A DNA stretch of 64,000 bases from Antedon mediterranea (taxonomy: Eukaryota; Echinodermata; Crinoidea; Comatulida; Antedonidae), in assembly GCF_964355755.1 (NCBI RefSeq), contig NC_092673.1, positions 15,131,001 to 15,195,000 of the forward strand, in the 5' to 3' direction. Numbering within the stretch: position 1 is the stretch's first letter; every line of letters starts with the position of its first letter. Shown here piece after piece: positions 27,701-39,700 of the stretch. Position numbers and translations under genes: made by a program. The notes beneath the pieces are model-generated. The model was given only the letters and a program-made list of their open reading frames with translations, had not been told where the DNA came from and searched no databases.

Positions 27701-30700
27701 CCAACTTTTCGATCGATCGTGAGCCAAAAGAAATAGAAGACTCCCTAACTTTTCATCAAAAATACTGAGTTTTCCCAAATTTGTATCAACAGATTCTGGC
27801 AAAAACAGAAAGATAATTAATGCATCAACTATATAATGTCAGGCTAGGCCTATAGCTAGCGTACGATGTTCGTACGTTACTCATGTTTACCAGCTAGGCC
27901 TACAAAACTAAGCCTAGCTAGGCTAGGCCTAAGGATGACCAGCGAGAGGACATTCACCGCGAGCTACTTAGGTAGTGCATTGTTTCTCTCTTTTTATCAT
28001 ATTAACCATAAAACGTACATTTAAGACAAGGAATGACCTGGTTTAATGTTTTCAAAGTAATATATATGCATTACTTTCTTTACTTTTGGTGTGAAAGGGG
28101 TACAATACATCACAAATGTATCACTTAATTAAAATGAATTAACAGTCATTGAAGAAATAAACCGATAAAACGTGATATACTGAACATTTATTGCTTAATT
28201 TAAAACAGTAATAGATGAAAATATGTGAGAAGGAAAAAAGCTGCCCAGATTGAGATTTGAAATCGGAACCTTCATCTTGATATGCAGATGTCCTACCATT
28301 ATTTCCACTGGGTTTTTTCATGTTATAGAAAGCAAGTCTTCTTACACTGTCAGCGTGGTACGGCGGAACATCACTTGCGCATTCAGACATTTTTAATAAT
28401 AATTACAAACGTCATAACAATTTGTTACAATATATATTTTTTAAAGAAAGGTATTAGTGACATAATGTTATTATCTTTCAGGTATTGATGATATTTACGA
28501 TAAACTTGTCACAGTCACAGACACCCAAAATGAATTGGCTGACCTCTACAGATTATTCAAAGCGAAAATTGACCAAGTTAGAACTATCATTGGTGCTGAC
28601 TGTTCATCTTGTTCATGCTGTAGTAATTCCGGCTTTCCAGATTATGCCAATGACTACGTATCAAATGTTGATTACCAAGATTTTGGTGTTGAAAATGTAA
28701 GTTTATGTAGATTTTTTAAAAGTATTTTATTTAAATTGCAGCTAACAATTACAGGATGCCTTATATCAAATAAATTAAACATATATTAGATATCAAAAAA
28801 ACGCCATAAATAATGAAATAGAATTTCAAATAAATTTACAAAAGTTGGATTTAAAGATTGACAAATTATTAGTTATATCTTTGGAAGAATTAGTATTATA
28901 GAACTAGAGAGTACATTTCCCTCAAAACTGAGAACACATTTGGGTTTGAAAAGATTCCAACTTGCAACGTACCTCCACTAGAATTCATAGCTTTTCACAA
29001 GGTGTTCTTAATGAACTGAACATTGAGTACAATTACATAGCAAACCATCTGATTATTATAATTTGTATGTTGATGAGTTTATGTTTGAGGTGCCAAACCG
29101 TCAACTTTAATAGTTTCTAGTATTTGCTATGAAATATTAAAATTTACAATTTACTTGTTTTCGATTGAAGCGGAAAGAGAGAAAAGATTTTATTTAAGTA
29201 CAATGTGTGTGATGACACTGATAAGTGATGATAATTTATGCACTTATATAAACAAAATAAGCTATATAAATAAAAGAAAACATATTTTATTTATTATTTA
29301 AATAGGAATAACCAATCTTGAAAACAATTTAGGTTGGATTTTATCAGAAAAACCCAGCAGCCTGATTATATAACTTTGAAATTATGTAACTATGTTTTAG
29401 TTATTGATATAGATGATTGTGATATATAAAATATGCAAGTTTTGTTTAGGGTCTCTTTCCGCAATTTGCTGTTGACCAATCTATAAATGAATTACAAGGA
29501 CTGAAAGATGATGATCTGGCTTCTGTAGCTGTGGAAGTATGTTTTTTTATTATTATATTATTTCCAGAACTTCATAAACTAATTTTGTTATTTTTAAAAT
29601 TAATGCTAAATATAGTAATATTGACGGATTATGAAAAAAGTACTATTTAACGATCATGCATGATCAAAATTTTTTTTTAGTTGTGTTATAAAATATAATA
29701 ACTATTCTTTGTTTTTATAATATAAAGGGTGAACAGACGTTTATAGACATTCCAGAAACCCTGACAAACTCAACTCGGTCTGATATTGATTGTAAGTATT
29801 TGATTACCACAGCATTTGTTTGCATTACTTGCTCATAACAGCTTCTGAAGTTCATTGACTGAGCGACATTAACATATTCTCATTGCTATGAATATTATTA
29901 GACATTATTCAAACTTGGTTGAAGTCCAATGTTCATGAGATCCTACTTAGGAATTGGATTATAACATAACATCAAGGGAAAACAACAGAAAAGTTATCCA
30001 TACTAAGTGCTTGATCATATATGAGAGTAATATATTTTTATATCAAATTTTAAAGTGTCTATAAAGCACTTTTTGTTTTCCTACATTGTTGTTTATTGAT
30101 TTTCCACAAATAATAATATATAATATATTTCTTTATAGTTAATTATATAGTTATACTAATGAAGTATAAATGTGGATGGTGGTCAAAATAAGTCTAAAAA
30201 TAGACTTTAAGCAGAGACCACCATTTACAAAATAGAGACATAATTATTATATGTGAAAAAATGATTAAAGGCCAATTTACAGAGGCGAGCGGTAACGGTA
30301 ATCGGAAATCGCGTAGCTTGTCCCACATAAAATCTGTATCTATCCCGAGCGGAAACCGCCCATCCCTCTGCGCTTTGTATTAAACAATCATAAGAAATAA
30401 CATAGATTCTATATTTTTATTACCGTTACCGCTCATGTGTTTGTAAATTGGCATAAGGGTCATATAAAATGTGATTAACATTATTTGTATTTTTTTTATT
30501 AACAGCAATTTCAGAAAATATTGAAGGTTTCCAAGATGATATTCAGGATGCAGTTGATGATCTTTCGTCGGATTCGGTATGTTTACATAGAATTTGATTG
30601 TAATGATTCAAGGAGCAACAACAAACGTGCAATGGGTTTCTTCACCTAGACTTGAAGATATATTCCCACCCCCTGAAAAAATAATTTGTTTTAATGTTTT

Positions 30701-33700
30701 TGTTGAATATGCCATTTTAATGTCATATAATAGTTATTTAATTTGTCAAAAATTTGATGGGAAAAAAATTATTTACTCCTGAAAAAATGTAATTTAAAGG
30801 AAAAAATAGTCCAATTGGCTGGATGTCAATGGGTTTTTGGTTGAATTTAATCGTTTATTTTGTCTTTATAAATGTTTTTTCTACAGAAGTGATTAACATT
30901 ATTAAAACTGCGATATGAATGGCCTATTCAAATTCTTTTTTTATTAATCTTTTTTTCTCTTTCATTTTTCATTATTTGGTGGGACAATAGATCTTTGAAT
31001 TAAAAGCCTTTACTAAAATAGTAAAAAAGGAAATTGATAAAGCCATGTTATTGACTTAGGCATCGTGTCAAAATTACTTTACTGCAGTAACTACATAGAG
31101 TTCTGCAACAGTTTGTGTCAATGTTGAAGTTGAGTCAGTCATTGCAATAAACAGTGTGTTTGAAAAACACGAAAAAGCATAATAAATCATTGCATTCACA
31201 TAAAAAATGTAGTAAAATATAGTTACTGCAGTAACTGCAATAGAATCAATTTGACATGGTCCATTTAGTTGCTATAAAATAACTGAGCGAACTGGGATGT
31301 GTTTTTTTTTCATCTTTGTAGGTATTAGATGAGACGGCCCAAGACTATGATGTATATTCAACTCGGTCTGATATTGATTGTAAGTATTTGGTTACCACAG
31401 CATTTGTTTGCATTACTTGCTCATAACAGCTTCTGAAGTTCATTGACTGAGCGACATTAACATATTCTCATTGCTATGAATATTATTACACATTCAAGCT
31501 TGGTTGAAGTCCAATTAACGTTCATGAGATCCTACTTAGGAATTGGATTATAAAATAACATACTAAGGTGCATGATCATATAATGCAAGTAATATATTTT
31601 TATTGCAAACTTAAAAGTGTCTAAGCACTTTTTGTTTTTAATTAATTCCTACATGATTATTATGTAAGTCAATGATTAAAGGCCAGTTTAGACAGACAAG
31701 TGGTATAGGTAAGCAGAAAACCGTGTAGCTTGTCCCACATAGAATCTCCACTCAACGTTTTGTCATAAGAAATAGCATAGATTCTATATTTTTATTACCG
31801 TTACCGCTCATGTGTGTGTAAATTGGCATTAAGAGTCATATAAAATGTATTTTTATTAACAGCAATTTCAGAAAATATTGAAGGTTTTCGAGACGCAGTT
31901 GGTGACTTTACGTTAGATTCGGTAGGTGTTTACAAGTTATAACTTACATTTAAAAGAGGTAAAATGTATGTAGATTTTTATTGTAGCAAGTGAAGGAGCA
32001 ACAACAAAGCTGCAATGGGCTTCTTCAGCTATTTTTATCACAATAATTTTTTTTAGAAAAAGAAGACTTTTGGTCCCCTGTTATTGGTCCCCTGTTTTTT
32101 TTTTAATATGCCATTTTAATGTCACAATAGTTATTAACTTTGACCAAAAATTATTAGTTTTATTATTAGTATTATTATTAGTATTATTATTATTTTTTTA
32201 TGAGTAATGAATAATCTTCATTTTTCATGTTCTTGTGGGGTGCAATACATCTTTAAATTAAAAGCCTTTACTAAAATAGTAAAAAAAAAATGAAATTGAT
32301 AAAGTCCAGGTTATTGATCTAGGCCTCATGTAAAAATTTCTTTACTGCTTGCAATGAACAGTGTGTTTGAAAATTAAAGCAATGACTAAATAATCGCATA
32401 AACATGAAAATAGTTTTTAAAAATGTAGTAAATATAATTACTGCAGTAACTACAATAGAATCAATTGGACATGGTCCATTTAGTTGCTATAAAATAACTG
32501 AGCGAACTGGAATGTGTTTTTTTTTCATCTTTGTAGGTACTAGATGTGACGGATTCCTTGTCATCTAATATTTATGACTTTGGTGAGACGGCCCAAAAGT
32601 ATGATGTATTTCGTGTATATATGATGGCTGGCATCTTTGGTCTCATTCTCTTAGTGCCTATTATTTGGTTGCTTGGGTTGAGCTGTGGCTTGCTTGGAAG
32701 ATCAAGCGATGCTTTACCTACTGAACGAGGTTGTATCTCAAACTGTGGCGGATGCCTTCTTATACTGTAAGTTTAACAATGAACACAATTTTGTTACATC
32801 TTAATACCCTTTTACAGACGGTACAATTCACAGTTTACACAGTTTATTAAAGATAAAACACATGCATTTTTTAATATTGTGTTACTTTTTTAAAAGCTTA
32901 TAAAAGTATAATTTATAGCTAAGCTAAGCATATTTCTACTCTTGTTTTATAGTGGTGCAGCTCTAGTGTTCATATTTGGCACATTTCTAATGATCTTAAC
33001 CACCCTTCCGTTTATCATCGGTGGTCCGATTGATCGACTTTTCTGTGATCCTTTCCAATCTGGTGAAGTATACAAAGAGGTAACTTTCTAATCTTTGTCG
33101 CTCATTAACATATTGTTGCTAAGCATTGTGACGTTACCTCTTATGTTACTTAGTATATGAAATTTTACACTTAAGTTTTTTTTTCACTTTTTTCATAAAA
33201 CATTTTGTACATGAAATATATGATTTGAGTAATTATAAAATCATTGTATTTACTGTAGTCAAAAAGGAACTCTGCGGATAAGCAATCTTTAATCGTAGTG
33301 TCCTGAAAGTTATGTTTTGTTGTATGCTTTTTGCCAAAATATTTGTTTGGTATATAAACTAAGAAGTAACAAGAAATAAATAAATAAGTGACTTACGATA
33401 AAATGTCTAGAATTTTATTAAACAATGTTTAACGTCGTCTCTTTTCAGACGGTAGATAAGAAGGGTGCAATACCAGGTGTTGATGGTTATTTCTTGTCAG
33501 ACCGCATTCTTAATGACAGTTCTATACCACTAACAATTACTGCAATTTTTGAGTATGCATTTTTTTTTATAATCTCTGAAAATGTGTTTTTTCTTGGTGT
33601 AAAACTATTTACAACAAAATTGTGGATAATAATCAGAGAATTCTGGATGTTATTTTGCAAAGAAAAGAATAATGTACTTGGCAAATGCTTAGTAAGAATT

Positions 33701-36700
33701 GTTTGTATTAAATATGTAACAATCTGTATTATGAAATATTATTTTACAGTGCTTGTGAAAAAAATGAAGCTATTTACACCGCATTCAAATTGGAGTATCT
33801 CTTTAACATTTCTGAGTACCTGAATTATAAAGAGGTATTGCCTATGTTGCTAATCTTTTATATTTTTGGTTTAAAATGGAGGTTCTGTCTACAAAAACTC
33901 AATCTAGAATATATTGATTAATAACTTTATAAATATATTTAAATTAATAAATCATTAATTATTTCATCATGATTTTCATTGTCATGATCATCATTTTCAT
34001 CATAGTTTAATAATTGTAATCTTGATAGACATCATCTTATTGTAAAGCTCTCTCTACACTATCAAACTTTATTTTGACCAAAAAAAAAATGTGATGTGCC
34101 CATATATGGACATGATAATGTCACATCACTATCATATTTGGGCACATCACACTTTTTTTTTCAAACTAGTTTAATAGTGTAGACCATCTTCAAAATTAGC
34201 ACAAACATTATAAGGTGAAAAGATTTATAAAGCGCACATAGCCAAGCAAGGTGCTTAATTATTCTTATATTATTCCCTTTTATAATTGTAATATTAAATG
34301 AAAACAATTAAAATGTTGAATTCTTCTTTTCTCCAGTTTATGCCTGATATTGATAGTCAGCTTGAAAACATCACTGGTGACTTTAGTAATATTGATATTC
34401 TATCAGACAGCGGCAAACAAACACTTGAAGAATTTAGACATTCAAGCGTTATCTCCATCAACTTTACACTGTTCGATGAAGAGGTAAGTCTGTGATCTCA
34501 TTCAAGTCTTGCATTTCAAAATTTTGAATCATAAATGTCTGACATCAAGTCCAAGACAGTTGGGCTAAAGAGGATAATAAAGTGTAAATGTGGTTTTTCT
34601 TGTGTAAAGTCTCCCTCTAATCACAAAATCATCAACATTGAACATTGAATCAAAGCATAGAAGTCAGCATTTTTATTTTTTAACTAATTGTTGGAACCTG
34701 TATAAAGTAATGTTTATTAGTATTTTTGATGCTCTTTATGTCGTTTTTAAATATAGTATCCCTGTGTTTTTTCATGTCTGTTTTCAAATATTGATTGTTT
34801 CAAATAATACTGTATACTGTAAGTTTGTTTATATATTTTCTTTTATATAGTTATAATTTTACTAATATACATTTTAGAATTGTGAAAATGTACTCATACT
34901 ATTTCCATTTTAATTGGCAAATAAAATTAAATCTGAATCTGAACAGAGTATGTACATTGACTAAACAAATAAAAAAGTATTATTTGGTCGAGGGATGACA
35001 TAGAGACACAAACAAATTCATCACTGATGCCCCTCCTCATAGACACAATCTATACAAAAAAAAAAAGAATTACATTAACACATTGACTGCCAAGGCATTT
35101 TCCGTAATTTCTGTCCCAGTGCCAAGTCCCGTTTACATATTAAATTACAGTTTGAAAGTGTAACATCTGGTCACAGACTATCATGATGGGGTCAATATCT
35201 GACCCCCATCCTCTGACCCACCCTATCATCGAGAGATAAAAACAGTAAACCACACTGAATCATTTCATCCTTTATTATTTTTATTTACTATTAGCGCAAT
35301 TTATGACATGTTTGAGATGATTATATTGAGTGTGAGGGCGCCATCGTATCAACCATATTCACTGCATGAGGGAATAAACACAAACAAACATATGACATTT
35401 ATTTTTAGATTATCGTTTACGTACATCATTCATAAACTGCCATGCGATAATTCCTGTTCCAATCACCACTGCCAGCGATTCTACATACAATACAAAAGTG
35501 CTACGATTTTGACAAGTAGCGACACGCAATTTTTGACGTATAAATACGCCGTGGCAGTGAACGTGTTAAGTACACAGACATAAAACAGTTTTACATATTC
35601 ATTGGAACTATGACACAAGTCCATGGCCACTGAACAAATAAGATCAAATCTAAACATCCATTTAATATTAATTGAATAAAATTAAATAAATAATTAATAT
35701 GCAATACAATAAAAAAACAAATATAAAATGAAAATAGACATTGTTATTTTATATTTTTATAATAATCTTGTATAGGTTACAGCTTTTATGATTACGAAAA
35801 ACATTATTAGACAAGTTTATTATTATTATTTGTTTTGTGTAGTTAATTAAAGATATCACGATGTATAGTGATGATCCTAACGATCTGTCAGTGTCTGCTG
35901 AAACCATTACAAAGTATATTACTACTAACAGAATTACTGGGGTAAGTAAGCTATCCTAGCTTGACCGAGTTATTATAATTTATTTTTCAACATGACAGGG
36001 ACACCTACAAATTTCCAACGGGGTTTGTTTATTTACTAATCAACAGTATGCAATAGTGTTACTATGTTAAAAGTAATGTTAACAGCTTGTGTAATAATTA
36101 CAAAAATAATACATTATGTCAATCTTCTACCACAGAAAGGCCACATTTTTTAAAAGAATTCAATGATTTATGTTACAGAGCGATGCAGTAGCATTGAACA
36201 CAATGGCAGGTTATCTGACAGATTTACAATCAAACTTTATTGATCCAATGGTTGCAAAGAGGGTAAGACAACTACATTTATTCATTCATTCATCTTTTTA
36301 TTTCTGAATACCATGGTGACATAATATATCCATAGCAAAAGAGAAAAAAAATCTTAATCTAAGAGCTCATAGAACAAAAACAATATATATATATATATAT
36401 TTCGAAACCTGAGCTGCTCTGACGAGATCTAATAAGATCGAAACAGTACTGTCTGCAGATTGGATATTATATATATATATATTTGTTTTTTTGTTCTATG
36501 AGCTCTTAGATTAAGATTTTTTTTTTGTATCTCCATTGAGGTCCAGCCACTGATACCCACAGCATTGTCATTTTGTCAGTGATTTTTTATTTTGTATCTC
36601 CATTGAGATCCAGCCACTGATACCCACAGCATTGTTATTTTGTCAGTGATTTTTTATTTTGTATCTCCATTGAGATCCAGCCACTGATACCCACAGCATT

Positions 36701-39700
36701 GTCATTTTGTTTCTCCATTGAAAGCCAGTCACTGATACCCACAGCATTGTCATTTTGTATCTCCATTGAGATCCAGCCACTGATACCCACAGCATTGTCA
36801 TTTTGTATCTCCATTGAGATCCAGCCACTGATACCCACAGCATTGTCATTTTGTATCTCCATTGAGATCCAGCCACTGATACCCACAGCATTGTCATTTT
36901 GTATCTCCATTGAGATCCAGCCACTGATACCCACAGCATTGTCATTTTGTATCTCCATTGAGATCCAGCCACTGATACCCACAGCATTGTCATTTTGTAT
37001 TTCCATTGAGATCCAGCCACTGATACCCACAGCATTGTCATTTTGTCAGTGATTTTTTTTGTTGTATCTCCATTGAGATCCAGCCACTGATACCCAGAGC
37101 ATTGTCATTTTGTATCTCCATTGAGATCCAGCCACCGATACCCAGAGCATTGTCATTTTGTATCTCCATTGAGATCCAGCCACTGATACCCACAGCATTG
37201 TCATTTTGTATCTCCATTGAGATCCAGCCACTGATACCCACAGCATTATTGTCATTTTGTATCTCCATTGAGATCCAGCCACTGATACCCACAGCATTGT
37301 CATTTTTTTGAGTAATTTGCCTTTGGATTTATATATATATATAAACACATCGTGAGGGTTATTAGTATACAACGATGAAACATCTAATATAGCCAGAATA
37401 GAATTATTAGGTAAATTTTGAATTTGGTTAATTTTGCGGATAAAGTCTGTGGAGTCCTGAATGTATGAAGGGAGATCAGTCACATATGGTCTAAGTAAAT
37501 CATCCACATATTCAGAAATTTTCTCTGTAGCAGTGCCATTGCCCGCAATAATGGGTCTACCAGGATTCCCTGCTTTGTGGATTTTAGGTAGGAAATAAAA
37601 TCTGCCTGGAACTGGATTAACCTGTGCCAAATGAGGTCCAATCCTAGGATCGATGGGAGTGTTTTTTTACCATCACAGAAACAGATTTGGCCACCTTATC
37701 CTCAATTTCTGGGGTGGGATCCGTTGTAAGTTTACGATAATGAAGAGGATTGTTTAGCTGTCTTAAGGATTCCTCTCCATAAAATTTGATGTCCATAGCA
37801 ACAGTGGCAGAACCTTTATCAGCGGGTTTAATGATGATATCATTACGCTGACGCAATTTGGCAATGGCCTGCCTCAGTCTTGTTTTGAGAGACTGTCACG
37901 TTTATCTGAACTCGGGACATAGTTTTGTACATCCTCCTCAATAGCCTGAATAAATGTTTCTAAAGCTGGACAACGATTTTTAGGTGGATTCCAGGAACTT
38001 TTTGGTTGAAATTTGCTGATGTTGCCTTTGTTTTGCGTGGTGCTGCTGTCTGAATCAGCAAAATATTCACGTAATCGTAATCTTCTGGAGAAAGACTCCA
38101 TATCCAAAAGATAGTTGTTGTGCGCCGACCTGCCTTGGTTTTGGGCAGAATTTAAGTCCTCAGGAAAGAAGTTTTTTCTCTCCTTCGGAAAGTCGACAAT
38201 TAATTTCTACAACTGAAGGTGTTGCTCCGATTCTTGTTATAAGTCCGAATGAAACTTATGCAGGGTTTCCTAAAACCCCTGAAATCATCCGAAGGTAGAG
38301 TCATTTGTGTTGAAATGACTAAGTCTGCAGGTAGACCAAATTTGTGATGTCCCCTTCGGGCCATTACCGTTGATTGCTTACGGCAATCATTGGAGATAAT
38401 CCTAAGTTTGTTTTGAAACTCGGATGCAGGAAGTACTCTTTTCAACTTCTTAGTTCTAGAGTGAATTTCAACGTCAAACTCAGTGAGGATTACCAATTTG
38501 GATCTCATTGAGTTGACAAGCATTTTTGTAAAGGACAGCGTTCCAACGAGAACGCATGCCATCATCTGCAAATTGAAAACCAGATGTGACATAAAATTGA
38601 AGTCCTTTAGGGGCCGAATGTTTAGAACGATGTAAAAGAAAAGTATGTAAATGGTGACGATACCTGACACGTCTCTCGGACAGGCAACGTAATTTGGTAT
38701 TTAAGTAATATCCAAAGTACCCTCCAGGATTTCAGCAAAATCAGATCAAAATTGATACAAACAGTAGAAAATATATATAATGATATGGCATTCATCTTTA
38801 CATGAGGAATAATTACAATTCAAACCATCGCAGTTGAGAGTAAGATTACTAAGTAAAGATTCAGTTATCTCATTAAAATTGTTTATATCCTCCATTGGAG
38901 ATAATCCTAAGTTTGTTTTGAAACTCGGATGCAGGAAGTACTCTTTTCAACTTCTTAGTTCTAGAGTGAATTTCAACGTCAAACTCAGTGAGGATTACCA
39001 ATTTGGATCTCATTGAGTTGACAAGCATTTTTGTAAAGGACAGCGTTCCAACGAGAACGCATGCCATCATCTGCAAATTGAAAACCAGATGTGACATAAA
39101 ATTGAAGTCCTTTAGGGGCCGAATGTTTAGAACGATGTAAAAGAAAAGTATGTAAATGGTGACGATACCTGACACGTCTCTCGGACAGGCAACGTAATTT
39201 GGTATTTAAGTTATCCAAAGTACCCTCCAGGATTTCAGCAAAATCAGATCAAAATTGATACAAACAGTAGAAAATATATATAATGATATGGCATTCATCT
39301 TTACATGAGGAATAATTACAATTCAAACCATCGCAGTTGAGAGTAAGATTACTAAGTAAAGATTCAGTTATCTCATTAAAATTGTTTATATCCTCCGTCT
39401 TAACATTATTCCAGTTAACTTGGAGAATTTTTTAGGATTCATGCATTCAGTTCAAATCTAGTATTAAATTCATATTGTATCATGAAAGAGGCACAGTCTG
39501 TTCGTTTACTTTCAAGAGCATTGACGGTGACAGTAATGTTCTTGGCTCTTTTCAGGTATGATTGCATAGTGTCATTATCCATATTTACCCAGGTATAGTT
39601 TGTAAGGTGGTGGAGGCCTAGCCTTAAGTATAATACCCTCATCACCGGTTCCTCGTTTAAATTTTGACTGACGGCGTTGTTTTCTTCTTTGAAAGCGAAA

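Larger units (their letters stand above)
29771..31358 (+). repeat. Tandem duplication unit 1 (exon 9 3' half to start of exon 11)
   Basis: Starts at CAACTCGGTCTGATATTGAT and contains intron 9, exon 10, intron 10 with a MITE, and the exon-13-like start of exon 11. It is repeated, diverged, in the next unit. The offset changes from 1588 to 1357 to 1215 bp along the unit because of indels. Confidence 0.85.
31359..32625 (+). repeat. Tandem duplication unit 2
   Basis: Repeats the preceding unit from CAACTCGGTCTGATATTGAT through exon 12 and the TTAGTTGCTATAAAATAACT block up to GATGTATTTC of exon 13. Divergence at many sites rules out an assembly duplication artefact. Confidence 0.85.

Noticed and set aside
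33425-33823. A 132-codon open frame overlapping prominin exons 15-16
   Set aside because: It is the exon 15 frame running through its donor into the intron, then out of frame over exon 16. The spliced model explains the conserved parts better.
36635-37311. Repetitive open frames on both strands ([16 protein letters not shown] repeats)
   Set aside because: They are translations of the 48-bp minisatellite. The same DNA is open in several frames.
36526-37312. CRISPR-like array
   Set aside because: Repeats are head-to-tail without unique spacers, in a eukaryotic intron. The same holds for the 22-, 60-, 75- and 101-bp arrays.
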